From: Stercorarius parasiticus | Lineage: Eukaryota; Chordata; Aves; Charadriiformes; Stercorariidae | Length of the DNA stretch: 64,000 bases | Direction: 5' to 3' | Assembly: GCA_013396915.1 (NCBI GenBank) | Contig: VWZL01000360.1 | Location: 318,284 to 382,283 of the forward strand | In this document: positions 1 to 9,423 of the stretch, piece after piece | How the letters are laid out: every line of letters begins with the position of its first letter | How positions within the stretch are numbered: position 1 is the stretch's first letter | The notes under the pieces: model-generated | What the model saw: the letters and a program-made list of their open reading frames with translations, nothing else | What the model was told of the DNA's origin: nothing | Databases searched by the model: none | Translations under genes and position numbers: made by a program

Positions 1-916
1 GCAAATTCTTATTATTGTAAAGCTAGTCAGGAATCTACAATGGTTAGAAATATAAAACTGGAAAGTACAAGACAGTAATCAAGGAGGAGAAATCCAGTGT
101 GAGAATTTGATCAGAGGCACAGAGCAGTGTATACTGTACAGTTGGCCAACTACTTTACTGCTGCTGCTTGTTTCGCTGCACTATGACGGAACTCAGTATG
201 GGCAAACTTAACCCTATGTTTCATGAGTTTTTTGTAGCCAGCTTTGAACGCCATGTTGCCATCACTAGACTGGTACAAACACTCATGCTATCTAATTTAA
301 AACTATGTAGTGTATGTCTACGTAATATTGTAACCATACTCACAGTAAATTAGTAGACTGTAAAAACTAGTACCATATTCCATCAAACACCATGAAAAAA
401 ACCCTAACAAAATTTGTTTATCGACTAAAAATATTGTTCCAAATAACAGCAATCTACTGAAAGATGTGGTAAAATATTAGCCCCAACTTCCTCACTCTCT
501 GTTCTCATAATATTTGTTGTAACAATGGTTCCTGATTCTTATTTCTTCAGTTAGAAAAAAGAGCAACGACAAAATGTTTTGGGAAGATAGTGGAGAAATG
601 AATGATAAACAGAAACAAGCTGATGCTGCAAGTTCTTCTAAATAGGATTCTCTTCAAAATGACAGATGTTCACAAAGATTGCTGGGAAAATCAATCCAGG
701 ACTAAAATAAACTTTGAAGCTTTTGAACACGAACTGTGTTTTTCAAAGAAACAGAGGATCAAAGAGCAATGATGAAAAAGAACAAAAAAAAAGTCAAACC
801 AAAATCCAAGCATATCAAAGAAAGTAACATAAGTCACTAAATTTGTTTAAATTAAACTAGCAGAAAAGAAAAAAAAATGTAAAAAAGGGTATGCACATTA
901 AGTACTTCTGACTTAC
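1..916 (-). other. Intron 57 (partial)
   Basis: AT-rich intron sequence downstream of exon 57. I see no exon 58 (RyR repeat 4, expected AMAEMMAENYHN-like start), repeat or RNA gene in it. Confidence 0.8.
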
Positions 917-994
917 ATGTAAGTCTCTGGAGAGGGTGACATTGCTCATGTCAATTGCTCGAGGAGTGTAACCATGGGCTGTATCTACAGAGAT
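917..994 (-). CDS. RYR2: RYR2 exon 57 (P2 loop, S2814)
   Basis: A 78-nt in-phase exon, 26 codons (window 1790-1815), acceptor ttcag, donor GTAAGT. It encodes ISVDTAHGYTPRAIDMSN then VTLSRDLH. The Ser at its second codon is human S2814, the CaMKII site, so the S2808/S2814 pair is split across the exon 56/57 border as in human. It is the last RYR2 exon in the window; the next exon (RyR repeat 4) is beyond position 1. Confidence 0.95.
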
Positions 995-3214
995 CTGAAT
1001 AACAAATGTGCAAAACAGTGGAGTTATACAAGCATTTAATATGAAGAAGTTAACATTAACAAGATACTGAAAGTAATGAAAGAACTTAAGGAAAAAGTCA
1101 CTTGTATATCTCTAGAGAGCAAAAAGATCCCATGTAGCCCAACTGCAAATATCTCAAGGATGGTAAGCTTAAGCAAGATTTAAGGAAAGGTCTATAAACT
1201 TTGCTCCCAAAGACAGACAGCCATCAGGCACAAATCCCCCTCATTCAAATGCAAATTTCACTTGAACTCATTTAAGATTTGAGCTCATTGTGGGTAATGC
1301 TGTAATAAGGTTATGAATAAACCTCTGCATTTTCTAGAATTTTTTTTTTCTCAGCAGGTGAAATCTCAGACAATCTAGTTTAAGGTATATTCAGGCAAAA
1401 ATCAGACTTTGAATTTGGCTTTTCAACTCTACTTCTACATGTAGGAATACAATCTACTAAATACATAGCTTTTTCCTTCTGTCCCTCCTCCCCACTCAGA
1501 AAATATCACCAATTTGTCATTCTTTCTCTCTACTGCCTAAATTTGTCACAGGTTTGCTTGTTACATTGACACAAACGTTTGAAGAAGGATAAACAATGAC
1601 GGAGATTCTCTGGATGGCAAGCCACTGATGCAAGAAATGTGGGCTTTCCACTATGGATTCTGCTGTAACAGATGTCCCCCACAGGTATATCTTCCTTTAG
1701 AAAGAACAGTGTCCAGCATTTGTTCCTATGTCTGATATTATTTTCATATACATGCATATAAGCATGTACAAGACCTAAAGTTCAAAGGCCTCCTTTCAAA
1801 AGACAGGCATTTGTAATAGAAAATAACACAAAGGACGTACAAGCAGCACATAGTAAGCAAATACTGATAAAATATTGTTTTCTAAAGCAAACAATGCAAG
1901 CATTGTTACATTAACATGAAGATACTGATTAAATATACTTAAAATTTATCAGTTGAGTACAAGAAAATGCTATTGTGTGCATGAGATGACTGCACAACAC
2001 ATTTTAAACACAGGACGAGGATTAATATGATAATGCACTCTGAAACATAGAAATATTTTAGGCTTCAGAAATTCTTCTAGAAAAGTTATGTAATTTCATT
2101 ACAGTACGAGAAGACTGTAACTTAGCTACAAACGCTATTTTCATACGTTGATATAATTGGAATCTCAACTGTAAAGCTATTCATTCTAATGAGTTCCTTA
2201 GCTTAAAGTATATATGAGTATCTCTGTCAGTATAATCTTTAGGACTAGTATTAAAAACATCGAAAAGTCAGGAAATTTGGAAGTCAAAAATTTTGGAAGG
2301 CAATTATAGTGTGCAAACTATAATGTGTAGTTTAGCCCAAGTGCTAAATCAAATCACTTGACATACACATTCTAATGTCTATAGAGAGTGGAGAGGCAGG
2401 TTCAACTACTCACTTTTGACAGGCATATCACCACTCACACATGTAAATAGTGCAGAGCGGAGTGGAGAAAAGAAGGAAAGACTTTTCTACTCCATTTAAC
2501 TTCCCCCATTGGTTTGGTTCCACATGTGTCTGTGTGAATGGGAGAGAAAGAGATTTTCTCCCCCCTCAGTTTAATTGCATAGCGTATGGAGCTCAAAGAG
2601 AATATAGTGTCAGTATTTCTCCATTTTATCCTTACAGCATTTTGATTTAAGACTATTCTAAAGGAAAAAACCCTATCTTTAACATTTTCAGAATTTTGGC
2701 TATGAATGTAAAATTTATGCCACGTTAACATTGATGTTTATATTAATTTTCCTTAAAAAAAAGGAAATATGTATTTACTTATATAAATAAAAATAATTTA
2801 TATATCTACCTTTATCTATTTCTTTACACGTTTAAAGGCATCCATAGCCACCAAATTTCAAAAAATAGTAGACTAAAATCATATCACTATTAATGCACAA
2901 TCACCTACCGATGTAAATAATTCACCTAAATAATGCAGTTAACTTTAAATCAAGTGAACAAATACATTTCTATTTCAGTTTTCTTCACGTGTTTTGAAAA
3001 TGTTTATTAACATATTACTTTAGAACAGGGAAAGAAAGTTCCAGCTTCAGCAAATAGAAATCCAAACCCGTCATCAGATTTGTACAATTGCTTGTGAAAA
3101 ATGCTTCCACGTATTTTTATGCTACAGGTTTATTTCATTACTTATAAAATCAAAGATCGGAGAGCAGATTTTGCATGCCTGTTTTTAAAACAAGTTTTTA
3201 ATAAAATGGCTCAC
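995..3214 (-). other. Intron 56
   Basis: Intron of 2.2 kb between exons 57 and 56. AT-rich, with short A and T runs near 2755-2810. I recognise no repeat family and no other gene. Confidence 0.8.
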
Positions 3215-3352
3215 TTGACTGGTTTGAGATATGCGACGCGTCCGATTATACAGTGCCATGGAATCTCCCTCCCGTGTTCTTTCAATTCGCCATCCCCATG
3301 CCAGCATAGTTTTCAGTGATTCTTTGATTGGCCATCGATAAATTTCTTTCTC
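3215..3352 (-). CDS. RYR2: RYR2 exon 56 (P2 phosphorylation loop, S2808)
   Basis: A 138-nt in-phase exon, 46 codons (window 1744-1789), acceptor tctag, donor GTGAGC. It encodes [28 protein letters not shown]-type helix sequence and [17 protein letters not shown]. The Ser of RRIS is human S2808, the best-known PKA site of RYR2. This exon has no long open frame of its own on either side and was found by homology between exons 55 and 57. Confidence 0.96.
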
Positions 3353-4493
3353 CTAGAAGGATGCACATGCAATAATTGCTTCGTTTATTATGTAGCTGTA
3401 CAGAGCGAAAAATAACTATTGCGCTTTTGCCTGGTTATACTGAGATGCAAAGAAATGTACTGAAATCAGCCCTTATGGCCCAGGGATACCGCAAAGAAGC
3501 AAATAAATCATATAAGATATTAAAAAAATTATTTATCATTTCAGAGTTGGGCAGAAGAATTCTGGCCCTGCAGGAAGCTGATGATCACAGGGATAACCGT
3601 GTTAATGGCATGCTCAGATACGAACTCAAAGGTGGATCAGTAATTATCAAGAGTAATGCAGTGTTTTGTCTGCTAAATGAAACAAAAAACCATAATCATA
3701 CAATCATAAAAAAAGTCTATGTTAGAGTGGACCTCTATACGTCATCTGGCTCAACCTTCTGTTGAGGCCAGATAAGCTAACCTAATGGGGCTATCAACGG
3801 TTATCAGGATGAGGTTATCTAGGGCTTGCCATGTCATGCCTTTAATATTTGCAGTGCTGGTGATTTCACCACTTCTCTGGACAGCCTATTCCAATGTTTA
3901 AGTTGTCAAGATAAGAAGGATTTCCAGAAAGCATTTCTGCTGACGGAACTTAAACCCATTGGATCTTGTTCTGCCACTGTGCATCCCTGTGAAGAGAATG
4001 CATCCATCTTCTTTATAATTAGCATTTAGGTACTGGGAAACTGAAATTATATCCCCATCAGCTTTCTCTTCTTTAAGCTGAACATACCCAGTTCTTTCAG
4101 CCTTGCTTCACTTAACAAGTTCTCCAGCCTTCTAATCATCTTTGTGGTCTCCTCTGACAGAGACCAAAGCCTAAACCTAAGTCTTCACTAAGCAAGCAGG
4201 CATTCCTGTATGACCTTAGTGTAAAAATATACTGGCAATATGACACTTCAGTTTCACCATAAATTATGCCATGTAAATTCAGCCATAAGAGAAAATAGGG
4301 TGAGTGGCCCATTTATTGTACAATAAAACCCTTCTGTCTCTTTTTGAGATTTTGAGGAAGGCAACAGTCACATATTAGCTGATTTAAACTTTAAATAAGT
4401 TTTTAAAAAGGATTGTAAGCCCAAGGTGATATTTTCATAGTGAATGAAGCACTCTTTCAATCCCTCTGGATCAAGAATGAACAAATTCCTTAC
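3353..4493 (-). other. Intron 55
   Basis: About 1.1 kb between exons 56 and 55. It holds one old CR1 fragment (about 3785-4162); the rest is unremarkable. Confidence 0.8.
3785..4162 (-). mobile_element. CR1 LINE fragment, old
   Basis: Antisense CR1 3' region on the plus strand. GGTGATTTCACCACTTCTCT, ACAGCCTATTCCAATG and the CTCCAGCCTTCTAATCATCT stretch near 4121 match the CR1 consensus in order, with many changes and a degraded 3' end. Same orientation as RYR2. Borders are approximate. Confidence 0.75.
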
Positions 4494-4583
4494 CTTTTCA
4501 GACAGTAACTTATATTGCTTCATTAATGGTTGCACTTTTGCAGATTCAGAATATGTTTCACCATATGTCCATCCATTGGCAAA
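4494..4583 (-). CDS. RYR2: RYR2 exon 55 (RyR repeat 3, P2)
   Basis: A 90-nt in-phase exon, 30 codons (window 1714-1743), acceptor tttcag, donor GTAAGG. It encodes FANGWTYGETYSESAKVQPL then MKQYKLLSEK. This is the RyR repeat 3 core (W-x-YGE, PLMK-x-YKLLSEK). It is slightly more diverged from human than its neighbours. The next upstream intron contains the assembly gap. Confidence 0.95.
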
Positions 4584-5059
4584 CTGAAAACAGTAATAAG
4601 ATGAAAAAATGGGGAAAAGCAAAAAATTATGAAAAATCCTATTTTTATTGGTACAAGGAACTGAACAAAGCTTCTGCAGAGCTGTTCTCTTAAAATTTCC
4701 TTTCTACTATTTTCTCAACAATTTCTCAACCAACATTGATATTATTTTTTTTTAATTTTTNNNNNNNNNNNNNNNNNNNNNNNNNNNNNNNNNNNNNNNN
4801 NNNNNNNNAGAATTGGTAAGCATATTTACTCAAAAGACAATGATAAAAATAAAGAAATGATGAAACATTATTTTGAAATACTCATGGGCACTTACAGAAC
4901 TTTCCCCCAAAATCCATTTCAGGAAAATATAGGTTTATATCTTACCTATGTACCAACTTGAAGCATTATGAAAAATAATATTCAGAGTAAAATATTTTGA
5001 AGATGAAATGGATTCAAATAAAAAATCTGACCTTGCTTTAATAGGAATATAGATTTTAC
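4584..5059 (-). other. Intron 54 with assembly gap
   Basis: Between exons 55 and 54. It contains a T-rich stretch at 4744-4760 and the N gap. True length is uncertain because the 5746-5943 piece probably belongs here. Confidence 0.8.
4761..4808. other. Assembly gap of 48 Ns
   Basis: Run of 48 N between exon 55 and exon 54. The 23 bases before it (4738-4760) recur at 5746-5768, so the 198-bp piece 5746-5943 probably belongs in this gap. Confidence 0.95.
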
Positions 5060-5138
5060 CTTTTCCATCGACCATTTGTCATGAGAGTGTTCTGCGTATT
5101 TGTTAATGAAATATTCTAGCTTTTCAGGGATTGTAATG
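5060..5138 (-). CDS. RYR2: RYR2 exon 54 (start of P2 domain)
   Basis: A 79-nt exon, window codons 1687-1713, acceptor tttcag, donor GTAAAA. The first base completes Asn (AA|C). It encodes ITIPEKLEYFINKYAEHSHD then KWSMEK, the start of RyR repeat 3. This is the complete copy. A truncated identical copy at 5945-5999 lies in an apparent assembly duplication and should not be spliced into the model. Confidence 0.95.
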
Positions 5139-5744
5139 CTGAAAGTGAAGAGGAAAATAGCCATTATACCACACACGCTAAAATGTGAATGCTTTTGTTT
5201 TGAAGAAAAATTTCAAATAAATAATTAGTAGTGTGTATATCTATTCAAAGCATCTTACTGTGCTCTGTTTCCTCACATACAGTTTGCTCCAAGCCCCAGT
5301 TAAATCAAGAGAGAAGAAAAAAAAAAAATAATCTGAGTTATTTAATGGGCACTGAATGAGAACCACAGTAGTTGTAGGAAATTTACTTTTTCGACACACA
5401 TGTGCAGGGAAAAATCAATGATACCAGGCACTCATGTTTCTCGTCACACATTTCTATTACTAACATTCATTTTCTTAAGATGAAAGATATAACTGTGACC
5501 CATCATTTCAGAAACACTGTGGCAACTTATAGCACATGTCCATTATAAACTAAGTGTGATAACAGTCCTTTTTGAAACACATTATAAATTTTATTATAAG
5601 CTTGAAGCACTATAACTTATGACAACTCAAAAGTTGTATGCTCAACACTTTATTTTTCAGCACCCCAGTAAATATGAAAATATTAAAATCCTTATTAAAA
5701 ATAGAAAAAAAACCCCACAAATAAATACACTAGCCCTTCAACAG
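5084..5744. repeat. Identical 661-bp direct duplication, copy 1
   Basis: 5084-5744 matches 5945-6605 at a constant offset of 861, including a 12-A run, so I see no divergence. The copy ends at the N at 5745. A genuine tandem duplication would be expected to show some differences in intron sequence unless very recent. The N borders point to contig ends laid side by side instead of merged. Confidence 0.9.
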
Positions 5745-5944
5745 NGATATTATTTTTTTTTAATTTTTTTTAAATTTTTTTTAATTACATAGCATGCCAT
5801 CTTTTTGAAAATTAATGAATAGACAAAGCTAACATTTAATACATTTTTCTTTTAAATATTTACATAGAGCAAAATACTATGCTACAGCTGAGGAACCATT
5901 TTTAATTCTGGACACAGAAACCGCACAAAGGAATAAAAACTCTN

Positions 5945-5999
5945 AGAGTGTTCTGCGTATTTGTTAATGAAATATTCTAGCTTTTCAGGGATTGTAATG
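5945..5999 (-). pseudogene. RYR2: False partial copy of RYR2 exon 54 inside duplicated block
   Basis: This 55-nt stretch is identical to 5084-5138, the 5' part of exon 54 with its acceptor. It lacks the last 24 nt and the donor because the block starts at the N at 5944. It is most simply an assembly artefact and not an exon duplication: the whole 661-bp block is identical and bounded by Ns. Confidence 0.85.
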
Positions 6000-6605
6000 C
6001 TGAAAGTGAAGAGGAAAATAGCCATTATACCACACACGCTAAAATGTGAATGCTTTTGTTTTGAAGAAAAATTTCAAATAAATAATTAGTAGTGTGTATA
6101 TCTATTCAAAGCATCTTACTGTGCTCTGTTTCCTCACATACAGTTTGCTCCAAGCCCCAGTTAAATCAAGAGAGAAGAAAAAAAAAAAATAATCTGAGTT
6201 ATTTAATGGGCACTGAATGAGAACCACAGTAGTTGTAGGAAATTTACTTTTTCGACACACATGTGCAGGGAAAAATCAATGATACCAGGCACTCATGTTT
6301 CTCGTCACACATTTCTATTACTAACATTCATTTTCTTAAGATGAAAGATATAACTGTGACCCATCATTTCAGAAACACTGTGGCAACTTATAGCACATGT
6401 CCATTATAAACTAAGTGTGATAACAGTCCTTTTTGAAACACATTATAAATTTTATTATAAGCTTGAAGCACTATAACTTATGACAACTCAAAAGTTGTAT
6501 GCTCAACACTTTATTTTTCAGCACCCCAGTAAATATGAAAATATTAAAATCCTTATTAAAAATAGAAAAAAAACCCCACAAATAAATACACTAGCCCTTC
6601 AACAG
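5945..6605. repeat. Identical 661-bp direct duplication, copy 2
   Basis: Second copy of 5084-5744, starting just after the N at 5944 and running on without a break into unique intron sequence at 6606. Only this copy has unique sequence after it, and only copy 1 has the complete exon 54 before it, as expected for two overlapping contig ends. Confidence 0.9.
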
Positions 6606-8298
6606 GTGTGCAAGATAGTGCAGAAGTTAATGTTTTTAAGCAGTAAAGGAAAAGCAGCTATCCTTAACTGTCAAACAAGCACCAGAGACAGAATCCTCTT
6701 CCAAAAATAATCTATCAAATACCAGTATTTTTCTGCATCTGCATTCCTACAAATGCAAGGGAAAAATTGCCTCTTGATCACTTATGAAATAGCAAAATCT
6801 TCCCTCCTAAAACAAAGAATTGTGGCAGCAAAAGTGTTACAGTGCCATCTACTGCAAAGTAGAAGAGTCTTGTTTTTAATCTTCAGTTATAGAGTGGGAG
6901 AAAGCAAAAATGTAAAACAAAATTGCGTCAGAGTAACAGTTTTCAAGAGCCTAACCACACACAAAGGCCAGAAAATATTCATCCAGCATGCTCATCATTT
7001 TTTATATTGTTTGGAAGCGTGTATTTTGAGGGGAACTCTACTAATGATATAATACTTTGAATCATTTCAGAAGTGCAATAAATTGACAAGCACAATACAG
7101 TCATATTATCTATAGCTTCATATAAATAGGTCTAGGACTAGTAAGCAAGGCGATGCAGGATTTGCATGTTAAAAGAATATAGGATAGGTTGGAAGTGACA
7201 CTGATAAAAGCAAGGCTGTCTTTGTCTTGAATCATCACAAAACTGTAGACTCCTACGGCAATGAGGTGGCTGATGATTTAGGTAATATTAAGTAACATTT
7301 TCTGAGGTTTTAAAATATATTCTGGTTATCTACAATTTTCCTCTGAAATGACACCAGATAAACTCATCTTCGATTAGTTAAGTGACAGTATAATAAATAT
7401 CCTTACTAAATTTTGTTAAATCTTCTTATATCTTAAATACTTCTTAGACAAATTAATTTTAATGGTCACTGATGTGATTTCTATATTCCAGTCTAGATTA
7501 TGGCTTTTATTACCATATTTCAATGTGCATACATATACAAGCATGCTGTAACAAACGTATCAATCTACTGACTATATTCTGTGTTCTGAACGTTAATACA
7601 GACAGAAAGCTCACAAAGGCAATTGAAGCAAATGTCCTACAAGTGGCTTTTCTCAAGATATAGCACATAACCATACTGCTGTAAGACTATTCTATACAAA
7701 CGAGAATCATGCGCTGGCTGTAGTCAGAACTCAGGGCACAAAAATCCCATTCAGATACGTGTTTTGAGAGAGCATAGTGAAAGTCTGACTGCCTAGAGAG
7801 AATAAAGATATTTCTGCCCAATTCCCCATTATTCATAGTAAAAAGAGATTGTATGAAAGCATCATCATCATAATTTTCTGCAGGTACACTGTCATTCACG
7901 GACACTGGAATTAGCGTCTTGGCACGTGCTAATAATGACAGGGATGATGTAGACTACTCTACTTTTTCTACTCCTTAAAACACACTGGTTTGTTTGCAGC
8001 AGACATACAAAAGTAACTGGACAGTTCTATCTTCAGGCTGAAAATGCAATAAAAATGTTCTAGGTTGACAAAGAAATTAGTTATGTAACTGGATATTCAT
8101 TGCTTTATATGATTTAAAATAAATACATAAATAAAAACCAATAATACAAAGTTAAGGTCTCCATTTTACCTAGAAGATAAGCGTCCAGAAGAGAATAAAA
8201 GCTGTAAGTTCACACCATACCCAACATCAGACTCCACCCCTCTTTTACACATTCATGATTAAAAAAAAAAAAAAAGCTGCAACAAAATAATTCCTTAC

Positions 8299-8462
8299 TT
8301 TGATGTATCAACAGGTTGAGGATTAAAGTTCCCATCTGAATCCATTGAAGACTGTTTTTCCATCATATTGACATAATTTGATTCCATATAGTCTGGAGGT
8401 AAGGCCCCTGCAACCGCACTCAAACAAGGCAAAGCCAATTTGAACAGTTCTTGTTCATATTT
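8299..8462 (-). CDS. RYR2: RYR2 exon 53
   Basis: A 164-nt exon, window codons 1633-1687, acceptor ctgcag, donor GTAAGG after the first two bases of an Asn codon. It encodes KYEQELFKLALPCLSAVAGA, LPPDYMESNYVNMMEKQSS then MDSDGNFNPQPVDTS. It ends helical domain 1 and leads into the P2 domain. Confidence 0.96.
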
Positions 8463-9282
8463 CTGCAGAACACGCAGGGGATAGAAAGTGAGTTGCGAAC
8501 AGAAGCCATCAACGTCACTGCTGAAACTGATACAGTTATACGTGAAACCAGGCAGCCACAGAATGGCTTTCTTACTCAGTGTGAAATTGAATTTTTCAAT
8601 TCAAGTTCAGAAAAAAAAAAAAAGAGGAAACTGACTGTCCAAAGCATATTATACACTATAGATAAAGCTAGGATCAATTGCTCCCACTGAAGTAAACAGT
8701 TCAAGTATTGACTTCACTGGGAGCAACACCAGGCATTTCTGAGATGTCTGGGAAGAGAACATAGCACAGGAAAATGCATAGCATTTCTGAATATCTAGAT
8801 TTGAAATGAAACTCATGAAATTTTAAGCAGGTTGGTTAAAAATACTCACAGAATCAAGAATAAATACATTCCAAGGTGTATTATTAAACTTTTTTCCAAC
8901 ATAGAATCGAGTCAAGGGTGATGAAACTACAATTACTAAGCAAAGGTTTTGTTTTAAGGAAGAGTAATGTGTGAGGTAGAAAAGCACAGCTTTCAGTCAC
9001 TTGCAGATGCTTGAATTTGCTTTTAGGGCTCTGTTGACTGGTACTGATACACCTCAAGATTACTTCATTAGCTATATAATTTTTTTTAATAAGCAGACAC
9101 AATGGCATACCTACATTAGAGCAGAAATTATAAGAGGAAGATTTAACTTACTAAAGCCCATATTTTTCCCTTTAAAGTGGGCAATACAGTGCTGATAAAA
9201 GCTGGGTAAAAATGACAGATTAAAGAAAAAAGGTCACACAGTGAGGCTTTTACAGTAGCAGATGGATATTAAAATGAATTAC
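8463..9282 (-). other. Intron 52
   Basis: An 820-bp intron. The only structure I see is the inverted repeat at 8678-8726. Confidence 0.8.
8678..8726. repeat. Imperfect hairpin, 16-bp arms
   Basis: Arms 8678-8693 (TTGCTCCCACTGAAGT) and 8711-8726 (ACTTCACTGGGAGCAA) are complementary with one mismatch, around a 17-nt loop. The GACTTCA-TGGGAGCA pattern recalls a palindromic repeat tail seen widely in sauropsid genomes, so it may be a decayed interspersed repeat. Identity is not established. Confidence 0.6.
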
Positions 9283-9423
9283 CTTTTGAGACAAAGCATC
9301 AAAAATACCCCAGAACAACTTTCTGGATAAATGAAGTTCTTCTTCTGAGGCAGCACCAAAGTTACCCCATCCACCTGGCAAACAATAATACTTCCAGCAT
9401 CTTTCATAATGATTTGTCAGCAA
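9283..9423 (-). CDS. RYR2: RYR2 exon 52
   Basis: A 141-nt in-phase exon, 47 codons (window 1586-1632), acceptor ttttag, donor GTAATT. It encodes [40 protein letters not shown] and FDALSQK. The aromatic-rich [10 protein letters not shown] motif is conserved in all RyRs. The intron before it holds the perfect palindrome at 11421-11458. Confidence 0.96.

Larger units (their letters stand above)
5139..8298 (-). other. Intron 53 with misassembled segment
   Basis: Nominally 3.2 kb, but the 5084-5744 / 5945-6605 duplication and the misplaced 5746-5943 piece inflate it by about 860 bp. The unique part from 6606 to 8298 is AT-rich with no recognised repeat or RNA. Confidence 0.75.

Noticed and set aside
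3376..3765. 129-codon plus-strand open frame
   Set aside because: Lies in RYR2 intron 55 just above exon 56, shows no recognisable domain, and has no splice or coding support.
5945..5999. Second copy of RYR2 exon 54 as a real tandem exon duplication
   Set aside because: Truncated at an N, lacks the donor, and the whole 661-bp block is identical to copy 1; an assembly artefact explains all of this.
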